This document shows, in pieces, positions 17,241 to 26,442 of a stretch of DNA of 64,000 nt; within the stretch, counting starts at the first letter, position 1, and each line of letters opens with the position of its first letter. The notes beneath the pieces were generated by a model that saw only the letters and a program-made list of their open reading frames with translations, was not told the DNA's origin and made no database searches. The DNA comes from JADLHS01 sp964594985. Lineage in GTDB: Bacteria; Verrucomicrobiota; Verrucomicrobiia; Limisphaerales; JADLHS01. A program made the position numbers and the translations under genes. Location of the stretch: assembly GCA_964594985.1 (NCBI GenBank), contig CAZQNQ010000009.1, forward strand, positions 104,068 through 168,067, given 5' to 3'.

Positions 17241-18251
17241 GTGAAACCATCACTGCTCATCATCGAACTCTGGGGACTCGGCGATCTCGTCATCGCCACG
17301 CCGTTGATCCGGGCGGCCAGCCAGCATTTTGCGGTTACGCTCCTCGCCAAGCCCTATGCGCAGGATCTGCAATCGCGCCTGTGGCCGGAGGTGGAAGTCG
17401 TCCCATTCGTCGCGCCGTGGACTGCCTTTCAGGGCAAATACCGGCTGTGGAAGTGGCCGTTACGCGACATGTTCCGGTTGCGGAAGCAACTCGTCGCCCG
17501 GCGGTTTGATGTCGGCCTGTCCGCCCGCTGGGATCCGCGCGATCATCTTCTCCTGCGAGCCTTCGGAGTCCAAAAACGGCTGGGCTTCCCGCGGCTCCGC
17601 AGCCAGATGTTTCTCACCCATCCCCAAACCAAGCCCGCGCCCCGGGAACATCGCTATGAATACTGGCGTGTCTTGGGCAAGGCATTAGGGCTGGAGATGC
17701 CCGACCGGCAATCCATCGTCATGCCCCGCCCGAAAACGGGGAATGCCATTTTCATCCACACCGGCGCGGGTCAAGCCATCCGTGTCTGGCCGCTGGAACG
17801 TTACCAGCGGCTCATCCAGCGGTTGCGCGAACAAAATCACCGCGTCATTGTCGCCTGCGATGTCGAGCAGCGGGATTGGTGGGTGAAAGCCGGGGAAACT
17901 CAGGTGGCCACACCGCGCTCGGTGCATGATTTGTTGAGTCTGATTGATGCCGCCGGTGTCTTCATTGGCAACGATTCCGGCCCCGGCCACATCGCCGCCT
18001 TTTGCGGCGTGCCGACCTACACGATTTTCGGGCCGCAATTGCCCGAATGGTTTGCGCCGTTGCATCCGGAATCCGTCTGCGTGGAAGGCAAACCCTGTCC
18101 CTACAAACCGTGCTCGGATTATTGTCGTTTTCCGACACCGCGCTGCTTGTGGAACATCACAGAAGAAGAAGTTTGGGAAGGGGTGCAGCAATTCATTGCG
18201 CAGAACAGCAAACCCAGGATGGTTGCGCCGGATTCGTTCATCACGATGTAG
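17241..18251 (+). CDS. GT9-family (heptosyltransferase-like) glycosyltransferase
   Basis: 336-aa GT-B-fold transferase. The N-terminal LLIIELWGLGDLVIATP matches the ADP-heptose:LPS heptosyltransferase pattern. The C-terminal nucleotide-sugar half has the HTGAG motif (about residue 170) and NDSGPGHIAAFCGVPT. GT9 enzymes transfer heptose or related sugars to lipid A-linked acceptors at the inner membrane. The C-terminal third is rich in Cys (CPYKPCSDYC), common in this branch. First gene of the glycan cluster on the plus strand. Confidence 0.9.
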   Translation: MKPSLLIIELWGLGDLVIATPLIRAASQHFAVTLLAKPYAQDLQSRLWPEVEVVPFVAPWTAFQGKYRLWKWPLRDMFRLRKQLVARRFDVGLSARWDPRDHLLLRAFGVQKRLGFPRLRSQMFLTHPQTKPAPREHRYEYWRVLGKALGLEMPDRQSIVMPRPKTGNAIFIHTGAGQAIRVWPLERYQRLIQRLREQNHRVIVACDVEQRDWWVKAGETQVATPRSVHDLLSLIDAAGVFIGNDSGPGHIAAFCGVPTYTIFGPQLPEWFAPLHPESVCVEGKPCPYKPCSDYCRFPTPRCLWNITEEEVWEGVQQFIAQNSKPRMVAPDSFITM

Positions 18252-18390
18252 ATGGAAGGCAAATAGAATGTTGGCAGTAACGGTATGAAGGGGGCACTTA
18301 CCCCGCTGGCTCCAGCTTCTGGCAAACTGTTTAAGTTGTTTTGCCTCGCTTGACTTTGCCCGACCTGACCTTAGTCTGCGGCGCATTCGA

Positions 18391-19230
18391 ATGACTTCAT
18401 TCAGCATCATCACCCCCAGTTTTCGCAGCATGCCGTGGCTGCCGTTGTGCGTGGCTTCCGTGGCGGATCAAAATGGGGTGACCGTGGAGCATCTGATCCA
18501 GGATGCCGGTTCGGATGATGGCACGGTTGAATGGCTGAAGAAGAATCCCCACGTCAAAGCCATCGTGGAAAAGGACAACGGGATGTATGATGCCATCAAC
18601 CGGGGGTTGCGGCGGTCCACCGGGGAGATTCTGGCCTATCTCAACAGCGACGAGCAGTATCTGCCGGGAGCGCTGGAACAGGTGGCGCGCTTTTTTGAAG
18701 CGCATCCAGAAGTCGAGGTCGTCTTGGCGCACTCCATCGTGGTTTCCCCTGAGGGTGGATATATCTGTCACCGACATTCGTTGTTGCCGAGTTCGCGTTC
18801 GATCTGGTTGCGGTTTAGTGTGCTGACCAGTTCAATCTTTTTTCGCGCGTCCGTGTTCCGGCAGCGGGGCTTGCAATTTGACACGCAGTATCGGGCGTTG
18901 GGGGACTTCCACTGGTTCCGGGCGTTGTTGGCGGCGCGGGTCAACATCCAGGTTTTGGATGTCATCACCTCGACGTTCGTGGATAGCGGCGACAATCTTT
19001 GTCTTAAGCCGATTGGGCGAAAAGAAATGGCCGACAAAGTCCTCATGATGCCCCGCATTGTGAAATGGTTCGCCCCGTTATACATCGCGCACCATCGTTT
19101 GAAGCGGTTATTGGCGGGGCATTTTACCATCCCTCCGTGTGCGTATTCGATTTACACCATCAAAAGCCCGGCACAGCGCGTGGAATTTCAGGTGACAAAG
19201 CCGACAGGGGTTTGGGCGGGGCGGCTGTAA
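18391..19230 (+). CDS. GT2-family glycosyltransferase
   Basis: 279-aa GT-A enzyme. The N-terminus FSIITPSFRSMPWL is followed by QDAGSDDGTVEWL (nucleotide-binding acidic site). YLNSDEQYLPGAL supplies the DXD-equivalent. The family transfers sugars from UDP- or TDP-sugars onto growing polysaccharide. No membrane helices. It lies 139 bp downstream of GT9 and is convergent with the methyltransferase. Confidence 0.9.
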   Translation: MTSFSIITPSFRSMPWLPLCVASVADQNGVTVEHLIQDAGSDDGTVEWLKKNPHVKAIVEKDNGMYDAINRGLRRSTGEILAYLNSDEQYLPGALEQVARFFEAHPEVEVVLAHSIVVSPEGGYICHRHSLLPSSRSIWLRFSVLTSSIFFRASVFRQRGLQFDTQYRALGDFHWFRALLAARVNIQVLDVITSTFVDSGDNLCLKPIGRKEMADKVLMMPRIVKWFAPLYIAHHRLKRLLAGHFTIPPCAYSIYTIKSPAQRVEFQVTKPTGVWAGRL

Positions 19231-19297
19231 CGCAAAACGCCTGTGATCCTCAAACCGGCAGTTGGATGCTTGCCGCCGGGAGCAAGTGATTGGTGGA

Positions 19298-20203
19298 TTA
19301 CGGAGTCCCGGATGGCGACTTGCGGTCCAGTGTTGTCGGTTCGACCGGCTGATAACAGGGCGGTGAGAACCGTGGACGCAGGAGCAGTCGTGTCAGTCGG
19401 ACCAACCGTTTCAGAGACTGGGGTAGATGGTCCCGCAAATCGAATTTTGATTCCACAATCGGTTTGAAACTCGTGTCCGGCGCGCCTTCCTGCCAGGCAA
19501 GAGAATAATCAGATTGCTGCGGCCATGCGGCGAAGATCGGGACCAGTGTCTCCCGCCTGGCGATCACCAGAAGATACGTCTGCACATCATTTACCAATTC
19601 GACCCGGCGTCGTATTTCCTTCGGGTCGGCTACTGAATGCCAGGGCACTTTACCGAAAGAACCTTCCGCAATGAACATCTGTTCCACCATGAATCCGTTC
19701 TCTGGGCTGAAGACCCGGTGATAGAGTTCCGGACTGAATTGATAGAATCCGTGACCCATCGCATTGTTGCACTGGGTCATGATATACATCCTCCCGCCTT
19801 CCTTAACCGTTTCCATCGCGCCTTTGAGAGCGACCGGGAAATTAAAGACATGTTCGAGCGTTCCACCATCGATGACGGCATCGTATTGCGCCCGCATCGA
19901 TTGCGGCAGGCCCTCGTTTAAATCGAAGTTGTGGGTCGCTCCCTCGTAGTCGGTCGCGTCCACGGAATCCGTCAGCTTAGCCCCCAGTTCCCTTAAAAAT
20001 GGCTCGAAGAATCCTTTGGGATCGGAAAAGATGCGCTGGATCTGTGGTTCTCCAGCAAACATGTCAAATTCGAGTAGAGCGCGTTTCATCATTGTGCGGC
20101 TCAAGCCCAGATTCAACCGACCAAGGCAGAGAGTTCGTGAAAAGTCCGCCCCTTGGCGCTTGGCTAAAAGTAAAAGGCGGCAGGCGTTGCTGTCTAGACC
20201 CAT
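19298..20203 (-). CDS. Class I SAM-dependent methyltransferase-like protein
   Basis: 301-aa protein. The core IDGGTLEHVFNFPVAL (about residue 110-125) is the post-motif of Rossmann methyltransferases found in polysaccharide clusters. An upstream glycine-rich motif I is poorly developed (LCLGRLNLGL). The last 60 residues are basic and Pro-rich. Probably methylates a sugar or lipid intermediate. Its reading direction and position point to a separate transcript from the GT9-GT2 genes. Confidence 0.75.
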   Translation of the reverse strand: MGLDSNACRLLLLAKRQGADFSRTLCLGRLNLGLSRTMMKRALLEFDMFAGEPQIQRIFSDPKGFFEPFLRELGAKLTDSVDATDYEGATHNFDLNEGLPQSMRAQYDAVIDGGTLEHVFNFPVALKGAMETVKEGGRMYIMTQCNNAMGHGFYQFSPELYHRVFSPENGFMVEQMFIAEGSFGKVPWHSVADPKEIRRRVELVNDVQTYLLVIARRETLVPIFAAWPQQSDYSLAWQEGAPDTSFKPIVESKFDLRDHLPQSLKRLVRLTRLLLRPRFSPPCYQPVEPTTLDRKSPSGTP

Positions 20204-20616
20204 AGACAGATTCTAACGGTTGGGAAGTTGGTGTAAAATTCATTCTGGCAAAAGGATTTGCTCGAGGAGGGCAACGATTGTTCAGCTTGCCAATTTGGAG
20301 GACCGCAAACGTTTGATACTTGATTCCAGCCGGCGCCGCGAATTTGGCCCACTCAAGCCACTGAGCACAAACTCATCCAACAACTTTGCCCGCCGCGCCA
20401 CGGGCGTTTGCACCCGCTCCAACTCATTCGTCTTGAGCACCTCCACCGCCTTCGTCGTATTCGTCATTGCACTATGTGCTATGACATCTCTGTTGCCATC
20501 AGATCGCGGTGCTGGGGCGGACGCTTACGATGCAGAGGTTGAGCCAACTGTCGCTGTTCCGGTTGGGGTGATGACCGGAATTTCCATTGGGGTTTCCCAA
20601 TCGGTAGGCGCATCAT
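20204..20616. other. 413-bp gap with IS-like debris
   Basis: No intact gene. It holds the broken transposase-accessory fragment listed separately (20275-20467) and unassigned sequence from 20470 to 20616 with no clear coding trace. Confidence 0.55.
20275..20467 (-). pseudogene. Remnant of an IS66-type TnpA-like accessory gene
   Basis: From the ATG at 20467 the frame reads MTNTTKAVEVLKTNELERVQ, then TPVARRAKLLDEFVLSGLSG. Shifting the frame by one base after SGLSG gives KFAAPAGIKYQTFA, which resembles the N-terminus of IS66-associated TnpA-like proteins common in Verrucomicrobiota (recalled from memory). The frame then runs out without the rest of the gene or a TnpB/TnpC. The simplest reading is a one-base deletion plus truncation of an insertion sequence. 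It marks this part of the glycan cluster as a site of past insertion. Confidence 0.45.
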
Positions 20617-21735
20617 TCATCCAGCACATACTTGTTGGATTTTCGCCGCGCACTTCGCCCAAGAGCAATTGGTCTCTACAAAGCTTTGTCCTTTGAGTCC
20701 TCTGGACGCGCACGCATCTGGGTTTGACAGCGCTTGATCCAGAATGCGTGAGAGAGCGGGTGGATGCAGTTCATCCAGAATCCAGCCACAGTTTTGGGCT
20801 TGGACGATGGACGACATTCCGCCAGTAGCAGCGCAGACGACAGGCGCAGCGCATTTCATGGCCTCCAGATAGACAAGGCCGTAGGGTTCGTAGAGAGAAG
20901 GCATCGCAAAAAGTGTCGCGCTATTAAACAAGCGCTCGAGTTCCTGCCATTCGAGGAAATTGTGGACGGACACCCGCTCCTCAGTTTCCAGTATTCCCAG
21001 ACCCGCGCGATCAGGGCCGACCAGAATTAATTCCGCGTGCTTGTGTTTTTCACGGATCAGCCGGAACGCTTCCAGAAGGAGTGGCGCACCTTTGTTTACA
21101 TAGTTGTGCCTAGCGACGAACAAGATCTTCAGGCGGGATACATCCCTCCTCGTTTCGAGACAGGAGATGTTTCCGGTGCCGGTATAACAGGTGGTGATCC
21201 GATCCCCGGCGATCCCGTAGCTGTTGACAAGGCTTTCTCTGACCCAGTCCGTCGTCACAAAGAAATGTTCGATACATGAAAGCGAATTCCGGTAGTAGCG
21301 ATTGCGACGTTGCAGCTCAATATCTAAGAGGGCATTGCTGGAGCAGGAATGGTGTTGGTATCGTTCCTTAAACCACGGCATTAGGAATTGTTCGAAGGTC
21401 GAGTCGATGAAGACCATGTGCCTCAAGTGCGTGTCGCAACCGGGATGCGGGAGATGCTCTCCGGAAATATGCAATACCGTGTCACATCCCTGCCGATGGA
21501 AATGACGAGCCAGATTGTCCACGAGATGTCGCGAGCCAATTTTAGAAAAAAGTGCTGAGGCCGGGGAGACCTTGTCCAGAATCCTTGCAGCTAGTCCTCT
21601 CCCGAGTGCCGGCTCCGCGTGGTAGCAGGGCAGCGGATCACCGTCTTTCTCCATTGCCCCGATTAAATTCGCGGGCGTGCCGCTCCACGTGGTGGCCAAC
21701 CGCGGATCCAATCCAGAATAGATGCCCAACTTCAC
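20617..21735 (-). CDS. GT4-family glycosyltransferase
   Basis: 372-aa GT-B enzyme of the RfaG/GT4 group. The donor half shows ILFVARHNYVNKGAPLLLEAF, then LILVGPD and SLYEPYGLVYLEAM (E-x7-E type active site). It transfers a sugar from a nucleotide donor in surface-polysaccharide synthesis; the sugar is unknown. The start overlaps the stop of the FAD gene by ATGA (21732-21735), so both are translated together. Confidence 0.9.
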   Translation of the reverse strand: MKLGIYSGLDPRLATTWSGTPANLIGAMEKDGDPLPCYHAEPALGRGLAARILDKVSPASALFSKIGSRHLVDNLARHFHRQGCDTVLHISGEHLPHPGCDTHLRHMVFIDSTFEQFLMPWFKERYQHHSCSSNALLDIELQRRNRYYRNSLSCIEHFFVTTDWVRESLVNSYGIAGDRITTCYTGTGNISCLETRRDVSRLKILFVARHNYVNKGAPLLLEAFRLIREKHKHAELILVGPDRAGLGILETEERVSVHNFLEWQELERLFNSATLFAMPSLYEPYGLVYLEAMKCAAPVVCAATGGMSSIVQAQNCGWILDELHPPALSRILDQALSNPDACASRGLKGQSFVETNCSWAKCAAKIQQVCAG

Positions 21736-22949
21736 TTTGAACGGGTGTTTTTTAGGGTCTCGAAGCCGAGCCGGATGGCGTTCTTTACGGCGATATCAGA
21801 ATTCATATGCTCCCATGTTCCCCAGCGTCCGAATCCGATCACACCGTGTCCCTTTGCCCAATCCAGAATACGACAGATTTGCTGAGGTTTCCTGATCGTA
21901 TTGACCGGATAGGCATACTCATTGGTGTGGCGCCAGGAGGCAGTCGTGACAGAACGCCGGGTGTTGGTTTCGGTCCAATGGCCCTGTGATCCCGGTGAAA
22001 AATTGGAGCGCAAGAGTTTGCGATGATGCCCCAAGGATTCATCGGGCTCGTAGATCCAATGAGCGTCGCTCGGCAGCGTTTCCGGAATGTAGTCCACATC
22101 GATGCTCACATTAAGAAGCGCGGTGATGTCCTCGCGGACGGTTGTGGGAATATCGGTCCATTTCTGCCAGTGATGCCAAGGCACGGAGTTAAAGACCACA
22201 TCCGCCTGCCAGGCGTCATTGATAGAAAGTTGTTGAAGGTTTACCGAGGTGATGTCGACTCCGGTGACGAGAGAAGCGCCCAAGGTTTCTCCCATGCGCT
22301 TCCAAACCTCACCGTAGCCGTAATCTTTTGGATAGAGAAAAACCCCGTGAGCGGGCAGGCTTCCGAACGGCTTTCCTTGCAAGCAACTGGCGACCGTTTC
22401 CCGGAATGATACATTCGGGAGCTTGTAAAGCCAGTAGGTGCCGAGAGCGTCCGGATCCATCGACCATATCTTCCGGTTGTAAGGTAACATATAGTCGTCA
22501 GCAATACGCTCGCCGAACTTCCACCGGATCCACGAGGCGAACGACTCCGGGGCCGGCAGATTGCAGACGCACCCGGCCTGGGCGATCGATTCGATATAAT
22601 CAAGCTGCTGCTCGACATCCAATTGCCAGAGATTTGCCTCATAGGGATGATCCACCAACCTTGAAAAAATGTTGATCTTGGAGACTCTGCTATGCCGGCG
22701 CCATTCACTTTCAGGGAGAAACCGGAATACGAGATTGAGGACTTCCTGGTGTTTGATGTCGAGAAAATGACCTCCTCCGATATCAAGCGGAGCATTGTCC
22801 ACTATGGCGCTTCTGCAAAGACCGCCGGCAACGTTCTCTTTTTCGAGCACGAGGATTTCTGATAGTGGCACGCCTTGATCGCGGAGTGTATGAGCCAATG
22901 CTAGACCACTTGGTCCCGCGCCCAGAATTAGATACTTTACCTTTCTCAT
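21732..22949 (-). CDS. FAD-dependent protein of UDP-galactopyranose mutase / protoporphyrinogen oxidase-like type
   Basis: 405-aa flavoprotein. The N-terminal dinucleotide motif is LGAGPSGLALAHTL (about 8-21), followed by LVLEKENVAGGLCRS and DIGGGHFLD. The central LPYNRKIWSMDP is reminiscent of UGM-like enzymes in capsule and O-antigen loci. The C-terminus keeps the FAD-facing GFGRWGTWEHMNSD. A mutase or oxidoreductase acting on a nucleotide sugar is likely, but the substrate is not readable. It is coupled by ATGA to both neighbours (GT4 downstream; 65-aa fragment upstream). Confidence 0.85.
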   Translation of the reverse strand: MRKVKYLILGAGPSGLALAHTLRDQGVPLSEILVLEKENVAGGLCRSAIVDNAPLDIGGGHFLDIKHQEVLNLVFRFLPESEWRRHSRVSKINIFSRLVDHPYEANLWQLDVEQQLDYIESIAQAGCVCNLPAPESFASWIRWKFGERIADDYMLPYNRKIWSMDPDALGTYWLYKLPNVSFRETVASCLQGKPFGSLPAHGVFLYPKDYGYGEVWKRMGETLGASLVTGVDITSVNLQQLSINDAWQADVVFNSVPWHHWQKWTDIPTTVREDITALLNVSIDVDYIPETLPSDAHWIYEPDESLGHHRKLLRSNFSPGSQGHWTETNTRRSVTTASWRHTNEYAYPVNTIRKPQQICRILDWAKGHGVIGFGRWGTWEHMNSDIAVKNAIRLGFETLKNTRSK

Positions 22950-23143
22950 GATGATGAATGTTTGCCGGAGCTTTCCAAATTTTCGCGCAGATATTGTAGC
23001 AAGAGATGAATGATTGGGCGGCCATCTACCGGTAACATCGCGCCGCAGGTGCGCCCGACAAACGGACGGAGCGCTGCTGGAACGTCGTCCGCAGCTAACA
23101 CAATTCCGGTCGGGGGGCTGGAGATATTTTTATCGCTGTTCAA
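22946..23143 (-). pseudogene. N-terminal remnant of a sugar nucleotidyltransferase
   Basis: Short frame of 65 aa. GIVLAADD and MLPVDGRPIIHLLLQYL match the start of NTP-transferase enzymes (the glycine/arginine loop and the PxLPVxGxPxI segment), then the sequence ends in SGKHSSS. Full enzymes are 230-350 aa. The stop overlaps the FAD gene start (ATGA), so the deleted form has kept coupling. It may be a deletion product or a start of a rearranged gene; whether it is expressed is unknown. Confidence 0.55.
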
Positions 23144-23216
23144 GGAAGCAACGCAGATTGAAGATTAGTTGGAGGCTGATGGTTGAAACAGAACCAAAAA
23201 ATGTTTTCAGGTGTAT

Positions 23217-24026
23217 TCACTTCTGGAATTTATCAGGGTGAACCGGCGGCAGGTCGCGCCAGGCCGATTCCTTTTTCGAGCGCAATCCCAATAAAGATTT
23301 CGCGTAATCCGAGCGATACTCAGAAACCAACATGGAGGCGAAGGTTCGCACCTTGCGCTTCAGCCATTTCGTGCGATGCGAGTAATCGTTGCCTTGCAGC
23401 ACGGTAAAGTCGGCGCCCGCATTTTTCGGCATCCACGAACCGCTGCAATGGTGGATGGTCAGGCCCGCTTCCCGGTTGAAGGCGGGCTGTTCAAAAAATT
23501 CCTTGGGATAGATCGAAATTCGCTGCGCTGCATTTTTCCACCGACGTCCGTTCACCAGAAAACCGGGGACGTGATTGATGAAATAATCCGTGAACACGGA
23601 GTTGCTGACTGGCCAGGCATCAGGGCGGATGTGGTGATACTCCTCGACCAATTTGCCGATCACAGGATGCTGCGGCGGGCTGTATAAAATTGCCGTTCCG
23701 AGGGCGCAGGCGTACATGTAGCCCATGATCAGATGGTCGCCCTCGGATTCCAATGTGCGCAACGGCCGAATCATTTCCACGTCGGTGTCGATGTAAAAAC
23801 CGCCTTGGGTGTGGAGCTTTTCGACCCGGATGATGTCCACCAAGTAACCCCAGCGTTTGTTTGCCAAGGCGCGCCGCCCGAATTCAAAGGCTGCGACGTC
23901 GAGGTTTTGATCGTTCCACTCGCAAAATTCAAAGTCGGGGTTGAGGCGTTTCCAATGATTCACATTGGCAGCAACATTGGCGGGTGGTTTTCCTCCGAAC
24001 CAACAATAGTGAATCTTTTTGATCAT
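23217..24026 (-). CDS. GT32-family glycosyltransferase (OCH1-like)
   Basis: 269-aa protein starting at the ATG 24026 (MIKKIHYCWFGG), the usual N-terminus of this family; 17 further residues are open upstream. The DXD motif is in GGFYIDTDVEMIRPL (metal and donor binding), after KRWGYLVDIIRVEKLH. GT32 enzymes in capsule loci transfer mannose, galactose or related sugars. The gene is followed by the NTase remnant and lies on the minus strand, divergent from the large membrane transferase. Confidence 0.88.
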   Translation of the reverse strand: MIKKIHYCWFGGKPPANVAANVNHWKRLNPDFEFCEWNDQNLDVAAFEFGRRALANKRWGYLVDIIRVEKLHTQGGFYIDTDVEMIRPLRTLESEGDHLIMGYMYACALGTAILYSPPQHPVIGKLVEEYHHIRPDAWPVSNSVFTDYFINHVPGFLVNGRRWKNAAQRISIYPKEFFEQPAFNREAGLTIHHCSGSWMPKNAGADFTVLQGNDYSHRTKWLKRKVRTFASMLVSEYRSDYAKSLLGLRSKKESAWRDLPPVHPDKFQK

Positions 24027-24145
24027 ACGAGACTGGTCAGACCCGCCGAAAATCATTCGGAACAAGCGCTGAGTCAAGCCAGCTCCGCAACGGGGTGAAT
24101 TTCCTGTTTCAACAGAATATCAGTTTGACGGGCCTTTGACGCAGC

Positions 24146-26044
24146 TTGCATGATGGCGGCGTGACTCAGTATCCAACTGTTTCGAAGTCGGACTGTATTG
24201 CTCGGGACCCATGGTTAGACGCTTACGTGTTCTTGGTTGCGTGGTTGGTGGCGGTTGGTTGGTTGTTAAGTTTTGTTGGTTGGTTCAATCGCGTGGCCGT
24301 CGCCGGGATCGTCGGGGCCGTTCTGACGGCGCTCTGGATCAGGCGGCAGGCCGGAAGCTGGCAAAAACTGTGGACTGATTTACGGGAGCCATTCGCAGCG
24401 ATTCCGATCCTGATCATTGTGCTGTTGATCGGAGCTGCCGGTTTGGGGCATTTCCCGACCATGTTGGATGCCCTGACCTATCGGATCCCCAGGGTGTTGA
24501 TCTGGTTGGAGCAGGGGGGGGTACGCTATATTCAGTCCGGTGAGGAACGGCTCAATTATCTTTGCCAGGGGTGGGGATTTTGTTCTGCCCCGATCATCCA
24601 ACTGTTTGGGCTGAGATATTCTTTCGGATGGAGTTTCATCAGTTGGCTGGTCTGCTACATGGTGTTTTTCCGATGGGCGATGCGGCTTGAACAATCTGTG
24701 GCGCGGGCACGTTGGTTGGCCACGATAGCAAGCGCATCCATCTTTGGCGTTCTGCAAGCCTGCAGTGCAGCCAACGACCTCATGGCAACCACGCTGTTGA
24801 TCTTGGCTTTGCATCATGTATTCCAGTTCCAATGGCATGAGGACAAGCGCGATATTTCGTGGGCGTTTCTTTGCTTTTGTTTGAGCACCAGCATCAAACC
24901 ACATTTGGCCGTGATGGGTCTGCCGCTCGCCATCTGGTTTTTTGCCGCCCACGCGAAACCGTGGCGAGTTTTTCAGTGGCGCTGGCTGCCGCTGACTTTA
25001 CCGGTGTTGGTGCTTTGCTCTGCAACGCCGAGCTTTGTACTCAATTATCAGCATTATGGCGGGATCATGGGGCCAAAACCAACGGCTGACCAAAAAGGCG
25101 CTGGCCCGCTTCAGAACATGGCATTGGGTTCGGCCATGTTGGGTTGGCAGATGTTGCAGCCGGGCATTAATCCAGCGGCTTTTTATTTGCAACCACGCCT
25201 CGACCAGTGGGTCAACGACAGCGGCATTCGGAAAGTGGTGCCAAAATTCAACCTCCGCACGGTTCCATTAAATATGACGGATAATGCCTCCTTTGGAATG
25301 GTGACCACAATTCTGCTGGGGCTCGGCATCCTCACCGCCTGGCGGCACCGGCAGAATCAAGATCGAGCGGCGGTTTGGAGTTGGTGGGGGGGCTTGGCTG
25401 GTGGAGTTGGATTCTTGATGGCCGTGAGCCAAGTCTTGCCGGAAACCGTGGGCCGGTCTTTTCTCGCCTTCGCCTTTTTTATCATCCCTTTGGCAATTGT
25501 GGGCTGGAGTAGATGGCCCGAACGCTGGCTCAAAATCGCCGGTTGGTTGGCCGTAGCCGTGGTTGCGGCGGTCTTGGTGCTGAACCCCGCCCGCCCCTTA
25601 TGGCCGGTGCAGTGGATGCGCGCGCAATTGCTGAAGGCTCACCAGTCGGGCTGGGCGTCCCGATTGGAAATGTACCTCCGCATCCAAGAACGCCGCACTG
25701 CGGGACGGGAGCTAGCCGATAAAATACCCGATGATGAGGTCCCCTTCAATGTGGCCATTGCCACGGATCGACCGTTGTTACCGGTTTTATCTTCGCGCCA
25801 CGGCGCGGGGGACGTGCGGTTGTTGCCAACGGGGAGTGGGGAGGAAGCTTTGAGCGCTATTTCAGGGCGTTACCTTTTGTTCTGTGATCCGCTCGGGGAG
25901 TCTTATCCTAAGATTGCGGTGGCGTTGCAAAACACCAACCGCTGGGAATTGGTCGAGGAACAATACATCACCTGTAAATTGATTCGCGGGCCGGAACGGT
26001 GGGCGCTTTATCGCTTGCGCGACTCGTCCGCTCGCGTGGAATGA
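24146..26044 (+). CDS. Polytopic membrane glycosyltransferase (GT39/ArnT-like fold)
   Basis: 632-aa protein with about 10-12 hydrophobic segments starting at about residue 26 (FLVAWLVAVGWLLSFVGW). A loop after the first helices carries MLDALTYRIPRVLIWLEQG, the acidic/basic signature near the catalytic loop of GT-C enzymes that use polyprenyl-phosphate sugars. The last 130 residues form a soluble periplasmic domain. The role may be adding sugars to a lipid-linked acceptor. Its end overlaps convergently with GtrA (26008-26044). Start ATG at 24173 would also be possible. Confidence 0.8.
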   Translation: MHDGGVTQYPTVSKSDCIARDPWLDAYVFLVAWLVAVGWLLSFVGWFNRVAVAGIVGAVLTALWIRRQAGSWQKLWTDLREPFAAIPILIIVLLIGAAGLGHFPTMLDALTYRIPRVLIWLEQGGVRYIQSGEERLNYLCQGWGFCSAPIIQLFGLRYSFGWSFISWLVCYMVFFRWAMRLEQSVARARWLATIASASIFGVLQACSAANDLMATTLLILALHHVFQFQWHEDKRDISWAFLCFCLSTSIKPHLAVMGLPLAIWFFAAHAKPWRVFQWRWLPLTLPVLVLCSATPSFVLNYQHYGGIMGPKPTADQKGAGPLQNMALGSAMLGWQMLQPGINPAAFYLQPRLDQWVNDSGIRKVVPKFNLRTVPLNMTDNASFGMVTTILLGLGILTAWRHRQNQDRAAVWSWWGGLAGGVGFLMAVSQVLPETVGRSFLAFAFFIIPLAIVGWSRWPERWLKIAGWLAVAVVAAVLVLNPARPLWPVQWMRAQLLKAHQSGWASRLEMYLRIQERRTAGRELADKIPDDEVPFNVAIATDRPLLPVLSSRHGAGDVRLLPTGSGEEALSAISGRYLLFCDPLGESYPKIAVALQNTNRWELVEEQYITCKLIRGPERWALYRLRDSSARVE

Positions 26045-26442
26045 GGTTGCGTTTCGCGGACGCGCTGGGCTTCAAACACGCGCCGGGAAAATTCATACTT
26101 GAGCAGCCCGAACAGCGCAACGTTGAATAATTGTACCCCGATGAACGGCAGTGCAAAGTGGGTTGTCAGCAAGGAGTAAACCGCCCAGTCGCACAATCGG
26201 AACAGGAGAATCCCATTGAAAAATATCACAAAGCTACGCCACAGTCCGATCCGCCGATCCGTTGCAAAGACAAAATAGTAGCAAGCGAAGAAATTAATGG
26301 TCACTTGAATGGCCAGGACCAGGGCGTAGGCCACAGGTTTGGCCATGTGCCAGCGGGTGACGAGCAGATAGTTCAGCGGGATGGCGACCAGAAAACTCGG
26401 CAGGCCGGCCACGCCAAACTTGATGATTTTTTGGATGTTCAC
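26008..26442 (-). CDS. GtrA-family membrane protein
   Basis: 144-aa protein with four predicted helices, start GTG at 26442 (GTGA overlap with the upstream GT2 stop). The ORF extends much further upstream but that part lacks any family feature. Motifs IIKFGVAGLPSFLVAIPLNY and VTINFFACYYFVF fit GtrA. GtrA proteins are thought to flip or help transport polyprenyl-linked sugars, often paired with a DPM-type GT2, as here. Its end overlaps the convergent transferase by 37 bp. Confidence 0.88.
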   Translation of the reverse strand: MNIQKIIKFGVAGLPSFLVAIPLNYLLVTRWHMAKPVAYALVLAIQVTINFFACYYFVFATDRRIGLWRSFVIFFNGILLFRLCDWAVYSLLTTHFALPFIGVQLFNVALFGLLKYEFSRRVFEAQRVRETQPHSTRADESRKR

